From Dehalococcoidia bacterium (GTDB lineage: Bacteria; Chloroflexota; Dehalococcoidia; GIF9; UBA5629): a stretch of 17,462 bases of DNA. The position numbers and the translations under genes were made by a program. Within the stretch, counting starts at the first letter, position 1; the number at the start of each line of letters is the position of its first letter. This document shows positions 1 to 7,818 of the stretch, piece by piece. Below the pieces are notes generated by a model that saw nothing but the letters and a program-made list of their open reading frames with translations, did not search any database and was not told the DNA's origin. The DNA lies in the NCBI GenBank assembly GCA_012961565.1, contig DTZC01000064.1, positions 1-17,462 of the forward strand. The letters are read 5' to 3'.

Positions 1-1488
1 CCATCTCCAGGTCCCAACCCCGTGATACAAAAAGCATACCTGTCTGGGGAGATAGAATTTGAGAACTGGACAATGCTCACTATTCCTCAAAAACTCCTGG
101 CAGGGGCAATGGGATGGAACATCATACCCACAAGGTCACTCATAGGGAGTTCGATGGCGGAGGAAAACAAGGAATCGTTTACGGTGATTAATGACCCATT
201 TAACAACGGTGAAAAAATCGGTCTGATGAAGGCTTTGAGACCTGATATTGCCCTGGTTCATGCTGTTGCCGCTGACCCATGCGGCAACACGATACTGACC
301 TACCCGCTGGGTGCCGATGTCTTCGGAGCCTGGGGGGCAAAAAATGGAGTGATAGTTACCGCCGAGAAGATAGTCTCCACAGAATATATCCGCAGACATT
401 CACATCTCGCCCGCATCCCGTCATATATGGTTCGGGCAGTCTGCGAGGTGCCCTTCGGAGCCCACCCCGGGGGTATGACCAACTGTGGGTTACCAGAATT
501 CGAACATTACTTTGACGACTATGACTTCATTATCGATGTTAGGGAAGCATCTAGAGATGAGAAAAGGTTCTTGGACTGGATCAAATACTGGATTCTGGAC
601 TGCAAGAACCACGATGAATATCTTTCCAAGGTTGGCAGAGAACGGCTTCTCTACCTGAAGGGAAAAGCCAATGCTGATGCCTGGAAAACCGAAATGATGG
701 CTGAAATCCCGAATATTGACTTCGGGAAACCTCCAAATCCGCTAGAGAAGATGGTAATAGCCGGCGCTGGAGTAATAGCAGAAAAATGTGCTGCCAAAGG
801 TTTCAAAACAATACTCACTGGCGTCGGACTGTCGAATTTAGCAGCATGGCTAGCCACTTATAAACTGAGAGAGCACCGTTATGATGTTGACCTAATGGCG
901 GAGATAGGTATGTACGGCTATCTGCCCAGGGCTTCAGACCCGACCATTTTTAGCTATCACCACATGCCCACGTGTAAGATTCTAAATAACATTGAGACCA
1001 TGTTAGGTGTCTTCGTCGGCGGCTCGTCAAATCAATGTATAGGAGCTCTGGCAGCAGGACAAGTGGATAAAGAGGGGAATGTAAATTCGACAAAGATCCC
1101 CGGAGTAACATATCTAGTCGGCTCCGGAGGGTCTAACGACATAGCCACCACCAGCAGGGAAACAGTGGTGGTAAGCACGTCTGGCAAGCAGAGGCTGGTT
1201 GAGAAAGTACCCTACATTACCTTCCCAGGGAAAAGTGTCAGGACGCTGGTAACCGACGTGGGTATTTTCGAAAAGCCTGACGGCAAGGACACCTTCCTGC
1301 TTACAGCCTATATCCCGAGCAGCGATGACCAAAAGGAGAGGGAAGCAATGGCCCAGATAAGGGAGAAGGTGGGCTGGGAACTAGAGAGTGCCCCGAACTT
1401 AAGGAGGGTCGAATCACCAACCGAAGAGGAACTAACTCTACTGAGACTTTTTGACCCTCGAGGGTACTTCTTGAAACATGACCAATGA
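1..1488 (+). CDS. Fused class I CoA-transferase (alpha+beta), 5' partial
   Basis: Acyl-CoA transferase of the glutaconate CoA-transferase / IpdAB-like group, which moves or acts on CoA thioesters of dicarboxylic or ring-derived acids. The reading frame is open back to base 1 (Pro-Ser-Pro-Gly-Pro precede the first GTG at 22), so the true start lies outside the window and roughly 60-100 residues are probably missing. Counting from the GTG at 22, residues 1-235 resemble an alpha chain (PTRS near 36-39, the VPFGAHPGG stretch near 143-151). Residues 240-488 resemble a beta chain, with GVGLSNLAAWLA near 267-278 and an AEIG motif whose Glu (codon 901-903) sits where class I transferases carry the catalytic Glu in ESG. 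Most relatives are two separate genes; here they form one chain. It is followed by a 171-base gap and the thiolase-like genes. Substrate unknown. The family call is firm, the specific reaction is not. Confidence 0.85.
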   Translation, partial: PSPGPNPVIQKAYLSGEIEFENWTMLTIPQKLLAGAMGWNIIPTRSLIGSSMAEENKESFTVINDPFNNGEKIGLMKALRPDIALVHAVAADPCGNTILTYPLGADVFGAWGAKNGVIVTAEKIVSTEYIRRHSHLARIPSYMVRAVCEVPFGAHPGGMTNCGLPEFEHYFDDYDFIIDVREASRDEKRFLDWIKYWILDCKNHDEYLSKVGRERLLYLKGKANADAWKTEMMAEIPNIDFGKPPNPLEKMVIAGAGVIAEKCAAKGFKTILTGVGLSNLAAWLATYKLREHRYDVDLMAEIGMYGYLPRASDPTIFSYHHMPTCKILNNIETMLGVFVGGSSNQCIGALAAGQVDKEGNVNSTKIPGVTYLVGSGGSNDIATTSRETVVVSTSGKQRLVEKVPYITFPGKSVRTLVTDVGIFEKPDGKDTFLLTAYIPSSDDQKEREAMAQIREKVGWELESAPNLRRVESPTEEELTLLRLFDPRGYFLKHDQ

Positions 1489-1510
1489 AAGTGCGAATGT
1501 CACTTTAAGC

Positions 1511-1560
1511 AAGGAGGTGAATTGAGAGGAGAAATAGCGAGCACATCAATAATCAAATAA
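1511..1560 (+). other. Strong Shine-Dalgarno followed by a 12-codon mini-ORF
   Basis: The intergenic stretch after the CoA transferase contains AAGGAGGTGA (1511-1520), a full-length match to the anti-Shine-Dalgarno sequence, followed at 1522 by TTG and 12 sense codons ending in TAA at 1560. No larger ORF follows; the next gene has its own AAGGAGG before its ATG at 1660. It may be a leader peptide, a remnant ribosome site of a lost gene, or chance. No attenuator structure was found. Confidence 0.2.
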
Positions 1561-1659
1561 TTACACTCAACAAGCAAGGGACTCACAGTAGTTAGCAATC
1601 AGGAAACAGACGAAGAATTGCGTGGTGCGATTTACTGACACAAGAAGGAGGGCTGAGAT

Positions 1660-2814
1660 ATGCAATCAAGAGTAGCCATTATAGGTATAGGCTATACTCC
1701 GTTCAGAGTCGTAACTCCAGATGTCTCTTTCAAAGAGATGATGTTCGAAGCAGCTTTCAAAGCCTATGAAGATGCTGGGATTTGTCCCAGACATGATATC
1801 GACAGCTTCATCAATTGCGCCGAGGACTTCACAGAGGGCAGAAGTATTTTTGACATTCATGTCCCAGACAATATAGGCGCAGTCTTACGGTCTATCCATA
1901 CCATCTGCCATGATGGTATTGTGGGGCTAATCGGCGGTTACATGCTGATACAGACAGGACAGTTCAATATAGTGGCTATAGAATCCCACAGCAAACTGTC
2001 CAACATGCTCACTCAGAATTACTTGACTGCTCACGCCATGGACCCTGTCTTCAACAAGCCTTTAGGACAGCACCCCGGCTATATTGCTGGCATGGAAATG
2101 AACCGATATCTCCACGAAACAGGGACCACGAAAGAGCACTGTGCCCTGGTCTCCGTCAAGAACAAAAGAAATGCTATCGACAATCATTTAGCTTCCTACG
2201 GTGACCGAATAACCACGGAGGACGTACTTAATTCAGAAACAACCTTCTATCCATTGAGCCGTTTAGATGCCAGCTCGCCGACTGACGGTGGGATTGTCAT
2301 GGTATTAGCTTCCGAGGAGAAGGCCAGAGCCCTCAGTAAGAAGCCGGTCTGGATAAGAGGGGTCGGCTGGTGCTCTGACACGCCGACCCTAGAAAGCAGG
2401 AGCTGGAGTGAAGCAACTTACGCTCGAATAGCTGCTGAGATGGCATATCGAATGGCGGGCATAAAATATCCCAAGAAGGAGTTGGATCTTGCTGAGATAG
2501 ATGACACGTTCAGTTACAAAGAACTTCAGCATATGGAAGCTCTAAAGTTCTGCCGCAAAGGCGAGGCTGGCGCTATGGTAGAAGAAGGAGTTACTGAGCG
2601 AGAGGGGGAACTACCAATAAATGTGTCTGGCGGCAGTCTCGGTGTTGGCTGGATGAGCGAAGCCACAGGACTGCAGCGCGTCCTAGAAATAGTCCTTCAA
2701 TTGCGTGGTGAAGCTGGCAAGAGGCAAGTGCCCAATGCCAAGGTTGGGCTGGCGCAATCATGGCGAGGCGTGCCTACAACCAGCGGTGCTGTAATAATAC
2801 TGAGCAGCGAGTAA
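1660..2814 (+). CDS. Thiolase-fold lipid-transfer-like protein, atypical active site (paralogue A)
   Basis: SCP2-thiolase/Ltp family (384 aa, normal family length). The N-terminus VAIIGIGYTPF is typical. Cys83 (TICHDGIVG) lies near the nucleophile position, but the His-Asp-Cys-Phe motif of catalytic SCP2-thiolases is Asp-Asp-Thr-Phe (281-284), and the C-terminal Gly-His-Pro motif is replaced by GVGWMSEATG (328-337). Both catalytic His residues are therefore absent. This makes ordinary thiolysis unlikely and recalls Ltp2-type retro-aldolases or non-catalytic subunits. Tyr286 (FSYKEL) is shared with the next gene. The ATG at 1660 is preceded by AAGGAGG. The next gene begins 20 bases downstream and is a clear paralogue: both contain VSVKNKRNA, a GVGWC segment and LRGEAGKRQVP. 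It probably forms a heteromer with that gene product and the DUF35 proteins downstream. Confidence 0.85.
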   Translation: MQSRVAIIGIGYTPFRVVTPDVSFKEMMFEAAFKAYEDAGICPRHDIDSFINCAEDFTEGRSIFDIHVPDNIGAVLRSIHTICHDGIVGLIGGYMLIQTGQFNIVAIESHSKLSNMLTQNYLTAHAMDPVFNKPLGQHPGYIAGMEMNRYLHETGTTKEHCALVSVKNKRNAIDNHLASYGDRITTEDVLNSETTFYPLSRLDASSPTDGGIVMVLASEEKARALSKKPVWIRGVGWCSDTPTLESRSWSEATYARIAAEMAYRMAGIKYPKKELDLAEIDDTFSYKELQHMEALKFCRKGEAGAMVEEGVTEREGELPINVSGGSLGVGWMSEATGLQRVLEIVLQLRGEAGKRQVPNAKVGLAQSWRGVPTTSGAVIILSSE

Positions 2815-2834
2815 GGAAGTTAAGGAGGAAACAA

Positions 2835-3998
2835 ATGAGTATGCGTAAAGTAGCAGTTGTCGGTGCTGGAATGACCAAATTCATGCGTCGGGCGCTGGAA
2901 ACAGGAAAAGAACTGGCGTGGGAGGCTGGCAAAATGGCGCTCGACTCCTGCAACCTGACTGTCAACGACATAGATTCCGTGGTTATCGGAACAGCGCCCG
3001 ATGCCTTCGACATGGTCCATATGAAGTCAGAGTACTTGACTGATGGGTGCGGTGCCTGGCGTAAGCCTGCAATGAGAGGTTTTGTCGGTGGCGGTACCGG
3101 TGTCTTCTCAGTATGTCAGGGCTGGTACCACATAGCTTCAGGGCTGTTCGACACCTGCCTGATAATAGGGGAGGAGAAGATGTCCTCTTGCGTGCCACAT
3201 CCCCAAGGCGCATTCGTTACCTGCTGGGACCAGTTTACAGAGAGCCCGCTAGGAGCCAGCCTACTCTGGTTCTTTGCCTGGGAGATGAACCGCTATATGA
3301 CTGTCCATGGCATCACAGAGAGAGAGATTGCACTGGTATCGGTCAAAAACAAAAGGAACGCCCTTGACCATCCCTGTGCCCAATTGGCATCTGAAATCAC
3401 TGTAGACGATGTCTTGAACTCAGAGGTCATGGCTTGGCCAGTAAAGCGGCTTGACGTCAGCCCGACCAGCGATGGAGCTGCAGCCTTGGTGCTCGCTTCC
3501 GAAAACGTCGCCAGGAGGATTACCGACAAGCCCGTCTGGATCGAGGGGGTCGGCTGGTGTCTAGACACCATGTATGTTGGTCAGCGTGACCTTTACTATC
3601 CCAAATATGTGGAGGTCGCAGCTCGCATGGCTTATGACATGGCAGGAATCACAGAACCGAGTAAGGAGATCCATATCGCTGAGCCCTATGACCCGTTCGA
3701 TTACAAAGAGCTCCACCACATCGAGGGGCTGCTTCTCTGTGATAAAGGCGAAGCACCCAAACTGCTCGCAGACGGCTATTTCAACCGTGACGGCAACTTG
3801 CCAGCCAGCCCATCGGGTGGTCTCCTGGGCGTCGGTAATGCTATTGCCGCCTCCGGAGTAATGAAGGCGGCTGAACTTTTCTGGCAACTCCGCGGAGAAG
3901 CTGGCAAGAGACAGGTGCCCGGAAAGCCAAAAAAGGGGGTTGCCCAAGCCTGGGGCGATGAGATGCAGGTGGGTACCGTCGTTGTACTAGGAATCTAA
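2835..3998 (+). CDS. Thiolase-fold lipid-transfer-like protein, atypical active site (paralogue B)
   Basis: Ltp/SCP2-thiolase family, 387 aa. I chose ATG 2835 because AAGGAGG (2822-2828) precedes it and the N-terminus then reads RKVAVVGAGMTKF, as in the family; an upstream in-frame ATG at 2760 lies inside the previous gene. Cys94 (FSVCQGWYH) is near the nucleophile site. The HDCF position is Tyr-Asp-Pro-Phe (285-288), followed by Tyr290, and the GHP motif is replaced by GVGNAIAASG (332-341). From family knowledge, a Tyr-Asp-x-Phe at this place is what I recall for Ltp2-type aldolases of steroid side-chain degradation, which act together with a DUF35 domain. A DUF35 gene follows after 15 bases. 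Paralogues A and B look like a tandem duplication that diverged into a heteromeric pair. The reaction is inferred, not shown. Confidence 0.85.
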   Translation: MSMRKVAVVGAGMTKFMRRALETGKELAWEAGKMALDSCNLTVNDIDSVVIGTAPDAFDMVHMKSEYLTDGCGAWRKPAMRGFVGGGTGVFSVCQGWYHIASGLFDTCLIIGEEKMSSCVPHPQGAFVTCWDQFTESPLGASLLWFFAWEMNRYMTVHGITEREIALVSVKNKRNALDHPCAQLASEITVDDVLNSEVMAWPVKRLDVSPTSDGAAALVLASENVARRITDKPVWIEGVGWCLDTMYVGQRDLYYPKYVEVAARMAYDMAGITEPSKEIHIAEPYDPFDYKELHHIEGLLLCDKGEAPKLLADGYFNRDGNLPASPSGGLLGVGNAIAASGVMKAAELFWQLRGEAGKRQVPGKPKKGVAQAWGDEMQVGTVVVLGI

Positions 3999-4013
3999 CG
4001 GAGGTGGACAACA

Positions 4014-4532
4014 ATGAGTGAAAAAATTAAAGAATGGCCAGGAGTAGCCCTGAAAGATGCTGATATCAAGGAGAAAAAAGTCCTTTTTACAGAATGGAGA
4101 CCTAACTTGAAATACGCCTGGGACACCGGTGTTGGTTACGGTAGGTACTTTGAAGGACTTAGGAACGGCAGGATTGTTGGTACTAGATGCAACAAGTGTC
4201 ACCGCGTATTACTACCTGCCCGAGCATTCTGTGAATGGTGCTTTCGAACTGTTGACGAATGGGTCTACCTTAAAGATACAGGTACAGTTAATACTTTCTC
4301 CATCGCTTACACTGGCACTCAAGCCGAACGGCTAAAAGAGCCTCGAATTCCAGCGCTAATCGAGATTGACGGCTCTAATGGTGTCGGCATAATGCATCTC
4401 CTCGGGGAGGTCGACCCTAAAAATGTGAAAAACGGTATGAGGGTCAAAGCAGTGTGGAAACCAAAGGAGCAGCGCCAAGGAGCAATCACTGATATCAAAT
4501 ATTGGAAACCGTTCGAGGAGGGAACAAGATGA
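4014..4532 (+). CDS. DUF35 OB-fold / zinc-ribbon acyl-CoA-associated protein 1
   Basis: DUF35 (rubredoxin-like zinc ribbon plus OB-fold) protein of 172 aa. The ribbon is C59-x2-C62-x10-C73-x2-C76 (CNKCHRV...FCEWC) and the OB-fold follows at about 83-165 (TGTVNTFSIAY, IPALIEIDG, GEVDPKNVKNGMRVKAVW). In the known archaeal thiolase/HMG-CoA synthase complex, and in the ChsH2-Ltp2 and BbsA-BbsB pairs, proteins of this type bind the thiolase-fold partner and help hold CoA. GGAGG lies just before the ATG at 4014. The stop overlaps the ATG of the next DUF35 gene (ATGA), so the two are probably translationally coupled and made in equal amounts. An N-terminal extension of about 45 residues before the ribbon resembles an aromatic-rich helix-hairpin. 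The specific partner (paralogue A or B) is not determined. Confidence 0.9.
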   Translation: MSEKIKEWPGVALKDADIKEKKVLFTEWRPNLKYAWDTGVGYGRYFEGLRNGRIVGTRCNKCHRVLLPARAFCEWCFRTVDEWVYLKDTGTVNTFSIAYTGTQAERLKEPRIPALIEIDGSNGVGIMHLLGEVDPKNVKNGMRVKAVWKPKEQRQGAITDIKYWKPFEEGTR

Positions 4533-5002
4533 GCCCTTTAGACAAAATTACCCTAGTTAATCAAGTGCAACCTTGGTACGGGGAGATCCCGGTATATGGA
4601 CAATATACTTTTGGTGTTGCTGGAGAGCGCTTTTTTAGGGAAATCAAAGATAACGCCAGGATTATGGGAACAGTGTGTAACTCTTGTAACCTGACTTACG
4701 TTCCAGCGCGTCTTTTCTGCGAGCGTTGCTATAACAAACTGGAAAGCTGGGTAGATGTAGGCACCAAAGGGAGGGTGCACACTTATACAGTGGCTTGTTT
4801 AAACCTCGATGGTTCAAGAATTAGTGAACCCATAATCCTAGCTATGGTCCAGATTGATGGCACCTGCGGGGGATTGGTCCACCAGTTAGGTGAAGTGACA
4901 CCTGATAAAGTCAAAATTGGCATTCCAGTTGAGGCAGTATTTAAAGCCAAGGCACAACGAACCGGTTCCATCCTCGACATAAAATACTTCAGACCCTGCT
5001 AG
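4529..5002 (+). CDS. DUF35 OB-fold / zinc-ribbon acyl-CoA-associated protein 2
   Basis: Second DUF35 protein (157 aa from ATG 4529). This start is preferred over the in-frame ATG at 4502, which lies inside the upstream gene, because GAGGAGGG precedes it and the 4-base ATGA overlap is the classic coupled arrangement. The zinc ribbon is C50-x2-C53-x10-C64-x2-C67 (CNSC...FCERC), and the OB-fold covers about 75-152 (GRVHTYTVA, AMVQIDGTCGG, GEVTPDKVKIGIPVEAVF). It is clearly related to the preceding protein (both share PAR-x-FC, LGEV and a K-x-QR-x-G-x-I-x-DIKY ending). Two thiolase-like paralogues followed by two DUF35 paralogues suggest one DUF35 chain per thiolase-like chain. No signal peptide or membrane segment is visible. 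Confidence 0.9.
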   Translation: MSPLDKITLVNQVQPWYGEIPVYGQYTFGVAGERFFREIKDNARIMGTVCNSCNLTYVPARLFCERCYNKLESWVDVGTKGRVHTYTVACLNLDGSRISEPIILAMVQIDGTCGGLVHQLGEVTPDKVKIGIPVEAVFKAKAQRTGSILDIKYFRPC

Positions 5003-5078
5003 AAAATGGCTGGCTAGCAACCTTAAGAACAAAACAATCTCCCGTCTATCAGTATGAGGATTGTAAACCCCAGCCTGT

Positions 5079-5109
5079 TTGTAGATTTACGTCTAAGAGT
5101 TGCTATAAC
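5079..5109 (+). promoter_or_regulatory. Candidate extended -10 promoter before the HMGS-like gene
   Basis: TGCTATAAC at 5101-5109 is an extended -10 element (TGn plus TATAAC, 5 of 6 to consensus), 32 bases upstream of the ATG at 5142. A weak -35-like TTGTAG lies at 5079-5084 with a long 19-base spacer. The 139-base gap here is the largest but one in the left arm, so a second start of transcription is plausible. The same nine bases TTGCTATAA recur before the small gene at 16358. Confidence 0.4.
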
Positions 5110-5141
5110 GGGTTCTTGTAACACGTGATTGGAGGCTTGCG

Positions 5142-6599
5142 ATGTCAAAAATTGTCTCTTACGGTGCCTATGTGCCGCTGTGGCGGCTAAGCCGAGACAC
5201 AATTGCTGCAGCCTGGGGAAGACCATCTCTAGGCGGTGAGAGGAGCGTAGCCAACAACGATGAGGATACTGTAACCATGGCAGTAGAAGCAGTCCTCGAT
5301 TGCCTCAGCGGCATAGACCGGACTACGATTGATGGCTTATACTTCGCTTCTACCACAGCACCATTTCGAGAGAAGCAATGCGCCGACCTGATAGCTGCTG
5401 CCACCGACTTGAAAGCAGAGATAATCACCACTGACTTCGGTAACAGTTTGCGAGCTGGCACCATCGCCCTCAGAGCAGCGCTCGACGCAGTCAACAGCGG
5501 CTCAGCGCAGAACATAGTCGTTACTGCCGCCGACTGCCGCATCGCCTATCCTCGCTCAGATTATGAGCAGATTTTCGGTGACGCAGCAGCAGCGCTCCTG
5601 GTGAGCAAAAACACAAAAGCGATTGCTGAGGTCAAGGCATGCTACTCCATATCTAATGAGATGTACGACGTGTGGAGACTGGACAAGGATACCTACGTGC
5701 AATCTTGGGAAGACCGCTTCATAATCGAGCATGGCTATCTTGAAAATATGACCAAGGCAATTTCTGGTCTGCTGGGGAGAGAAAACCTATCAGCCAAAAG
5801 CATTACCAAAGCAGCAATTTATGCACCTACCGTCCGAGCACAGCAGCAGCTGGCACGACGACTAGGACTTGACCCCAAGACACAACTTCAAGACCTGCTG
5901 AGCAACGATTTAGGTACATGTGGCTGTGCCCATGCCCTGTTATTGCTGGTAGCAGCCTTGGAGGAAACAAAAAGAGGCGATAAGATTTTGCTAGCAAGCT
6001 ACGGCGATGGTAGTGATGCTCTTCTCCTTGAGGTCACTGCTAACTCGAGCCAAATAAAGAACAGTAAACGGGCAGTAAAAGGATACTTGGCTTCCAAGAA
6101 AACATTGCCCAGCTACGAGCGATACCTAAGTTATCGCGGATTGTTGGAGCCACAACCAGGCGAACCATTTCGCCTCTTCCCATCAGCCAGCGTCAGCTGG
6201 CGAGAGCGCAACTCATCCATCCGCCTTCATGGCAGCAAGTGCAAAAATTGCGGCCTTGTCACCTATCCCATACAGCGGGTATGCTATGGGTGCCTGGCTA
6301 AGGACAACTATGACGAGGTGAGACTCTCAGACAAAAAGGGTAAGATATACACATTCTCCCTCGATAATTTAGCCGGCAGAAGTGATGACCCGGTGATACC
6401 GCAGATTGTAATTGAATCTGAATTACAGAACGCCAGAATATATTGCATGATGACTGACTGCGAACCCAATGAGATTAGCATCGGTATGCCCGTTGAATTA
6501 ACCTTTAGAAGGATTTACGAAGGGGCTGGTATGTATAACTATTTCTGGAAATGCCGTCCAGTAAGAGAGGAACAGGAGATGGTGAGATGGAAAGTATAA
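5142..6599 (+). CDS. HMG-CoA-synthase-like protein fused to a DUF35 domain; catalytic residues absent
   Basis: 485 aa fusion. Residues 1-300 have the thiolase-like fold of archaeal-type HMG-CoA synthases (IVSYGAYVPLWRL, GDAAAALLVS at 146-155, SYGDGSDALLLEV at 286-298). Residues 360-475 are a DUF35 module with zinc ribbon C367-x2-C370 and C381-x2-C384. By motif comparison, the nucleophile Cys preceding A-G-T is Leu103 (SLRAGT 102-107). The Glu of the SES-like site is Thr (FASTTAPF 68-75), and the His of the F-H-x-P site falls on YAPT (227-230). All three HMG-CoA synthase catalytic residues therefore seem lost, so it is probably not a mevalonate enzyme but a relative acting on another acyl-CoA, or a scaffold subunit. 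TTGGAGG precedes the ATG. The 3' end overlaps the next gene by 13 bases. Confidence 0.85.
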   Translation: MSKIVSYGAYVPLWRLSRDTIAAAWGRPSLGGERSVANNDEDTVTMAVEAVLDCLSGIDRTTIDGLYFASTTAPFREKQCADLIAAATDLKAEIITTDFGNSLRAGTIALRAALDAVNSGSAQNIVVTAADCRIAYPRSDYEQIFGDAAAALLVSKNTKAIAEVKACYSISNEMYDVWRLDKDTYVQSWEDRFIIEHGYLENMTKAISGLLGRENLSAKSITKAAIYAPTVRAQQQLARRLGLDPKTQLQDLLSNDLGTCGCAHALLLLVAALEETKRGDKILLASYGDGSDALLLEVTANSSQIKNSKRAVKGYLASKKTLPSYERYLSYRGLLEPQPGEPFRLFPSASVSWRERNSSIRLHGSKCKNCGLVTYPIQRVCYGCLAKDNYDEVRLSDKKGKIYTFSLDNLAGRSDDPVIPQIVIESELQNARIYCMMTDCEPNEISIGMPVELTFRRIYEGAGMYNYFWKCRPVREEQEMVRWKV

Positions 6600-7771
6600 G
6601 AGACAAAGTTGCCATTATAGGTATGGGCTGTACTAAGTTCGGGGAACGATGGAGCGTAGGTCTTGATGACCTGGCAATAGAAGCTGCCTATGAAGCTTAT
6701 GAAGATGCCAATATTGAGCCCAAGGATATCCAGGCTTGTTGGTTTGGCACCGTAACCGCACCAATGATTGGTATTGGAGCCACTCACGCCGCCAATCCAC
6801 TTAAGCTACGTGTGCCCATGACCCGCGTGGAAAACTGGTGCGCCACCGGGCACGGAGCTTTAAGAAATGCCTGCTTTGGCATCGCTTCGGGAATGTATGA
6901 CATAGTACTAGCCCTCGGCATAGAGAAGCTCAAGGATACCGGCTTTCCGGGACTTGGTACCGGCCGGGGTATGGGACCAGTCTTGGAAGCACGCCGTACC
7001 TCACCGGGAACTTTTGCCCTTATTGCCACCAGATATTTCTATACCTACGGACTAACTCCTGAAGAGGGAAAGGCGACTATCGGTAAAATCGCAGTTAAGA
7101 ACCACTACAATGGCAGCATGTCCCCGAAGGCGCATTTTCGCAACAAGATAACCCTGGAGCAGGTGCTCAATGCCCCCATCATTGCCTGGCCGCTGGGGCT
7201 TTTCGATTGCTGCGGCAACAGCGATGGCGCAGCAGCTGCAATACTCGTCCCGGCTAGAGAAGCCAAGAGGTTCAAAGACAACCCGGTCTACATAAAAGGA
7301 CTAGGACTCTCCTTCGACCCCCTATTGCCCCACACTCGGCCAGAATTTGACTGGCTCAACTGGGACTGCCTAGTCAGTTCTTCCCACCAAGCCTATGAGC
7401 AAGCTGGGATAGAAAATCCGCGCCACGAGCTTGACCTCGCTGAAGTCCACGACTGCTTCACCATCACCGAGCTTATAATTTACGAGAACTTTGGCTTCAG
7501 CGCCCGAGGCAGAGCTAAAGAAGATATTGATTCCGGTTTTTTTGAGCTACCCGGGGGATTGCCAGTAAACAGTGACGGTGGACTAAAGTGCTTTGGGCAT
7601 CCAGTTGCTGCCAGCGGACTGAGAATGACCTACGAAGTCTATAAGCAAATACAGGGCAAGGCCCAATTACCGGAACGCCAGCTAAAGGATGTGAAACTCG
7701 GCTTATCCCATACCTTTGGTGGTCCACCTCAGGTGAGCGCCGTAGCCATCCTAGGCAAGGAATTAGGATAA
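6587..7771 (+). CDS. SCP2-type thiolase with complete Cys-His-His active site
   Basis: 394 aa acetyl-CoA acetyltransferase/SCP2-thiolase family enzyme, expected to cleave a 3-ketoacyl-CoA with CoA, or run the reverse condensation. Unlike the two paralogues upstream it keeps the full catalytic set: Cys85 (NWCATGHGAL), His288 in HDCF (288-291) and His338 in GHP (337-339). ATG 6587 is preferred to the in-frame ATG at 6551 because AGGAG (6574-6578) stands the right distance before it and the protein then begins in the usual way (DKVAIIGMGCTKFGE). It overlaps the HMGS/DUF35 fusion gene by 13 bases, so the two products are likely partners, as in the archaeal thiolase-DUF35-HMGS complex. A MaoC-like gene follows 47 bases later. 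Confidence 0.9.
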   Translation: MESIRDKVAIIGMGCTKFGERWSVGLDDLAIEAAYEAYEDANIEPKDIQACWFGTVTAPMIGIGATHAANPLKLRVPMTRVENWCATGHGALRNACFGIASGMYDIVLALGIEKLKDTGFPGLGTGRGMGPVLEARRTSPGTFALIATRYFYTYGLTPEEGKATIGKIAVKNHYNGSMSPKAHFRNKITLEQVLNAPIIAWPLGLFDCCGNSDGAAAAILVPAREAKRFKDNPVYIKGLGLSFDPLLPHTRPEFDWLNWDCLVSSSHQAYEQAGIENPRHELDLAEVHDCFTITELIIYENFGFSARGRAKEDIDSGFFELPGGLPVNSDGGLKCFGHPVAASGLRMTYEVYKQIQGKAQLPERQLKDVKLGLSHTFGGPPQVSAVAILGKELG

Positions 7772-7818
7772 GGCCGGGAATTTTGCAACAATGCTGCTCT
7801 TTTTAGAGGAGGTAACAC

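Noticed and set aside
2760..2834. N-terminal extension of paralogue B from an earlier ATG
   Set aside because: The segment is Arg/Cys/Asn-rich, unlike the family, and overlaps the previous gene; ATG 2835 has the ribosome site.
2983..3947. - strand ORFs of up to 128 codons opposite the thiolase-like paralogue B
   Set aside because: No family resemblance, no ribosome site, and opposite a well-supported gene.
5142..6599. Mevalonate-pathway HMG-CoA synthase
   Set aside because: The catalytic Cys, Glu and His positions are all substituted, and no HMG-CoA reductase or other mevalonate gene is near.
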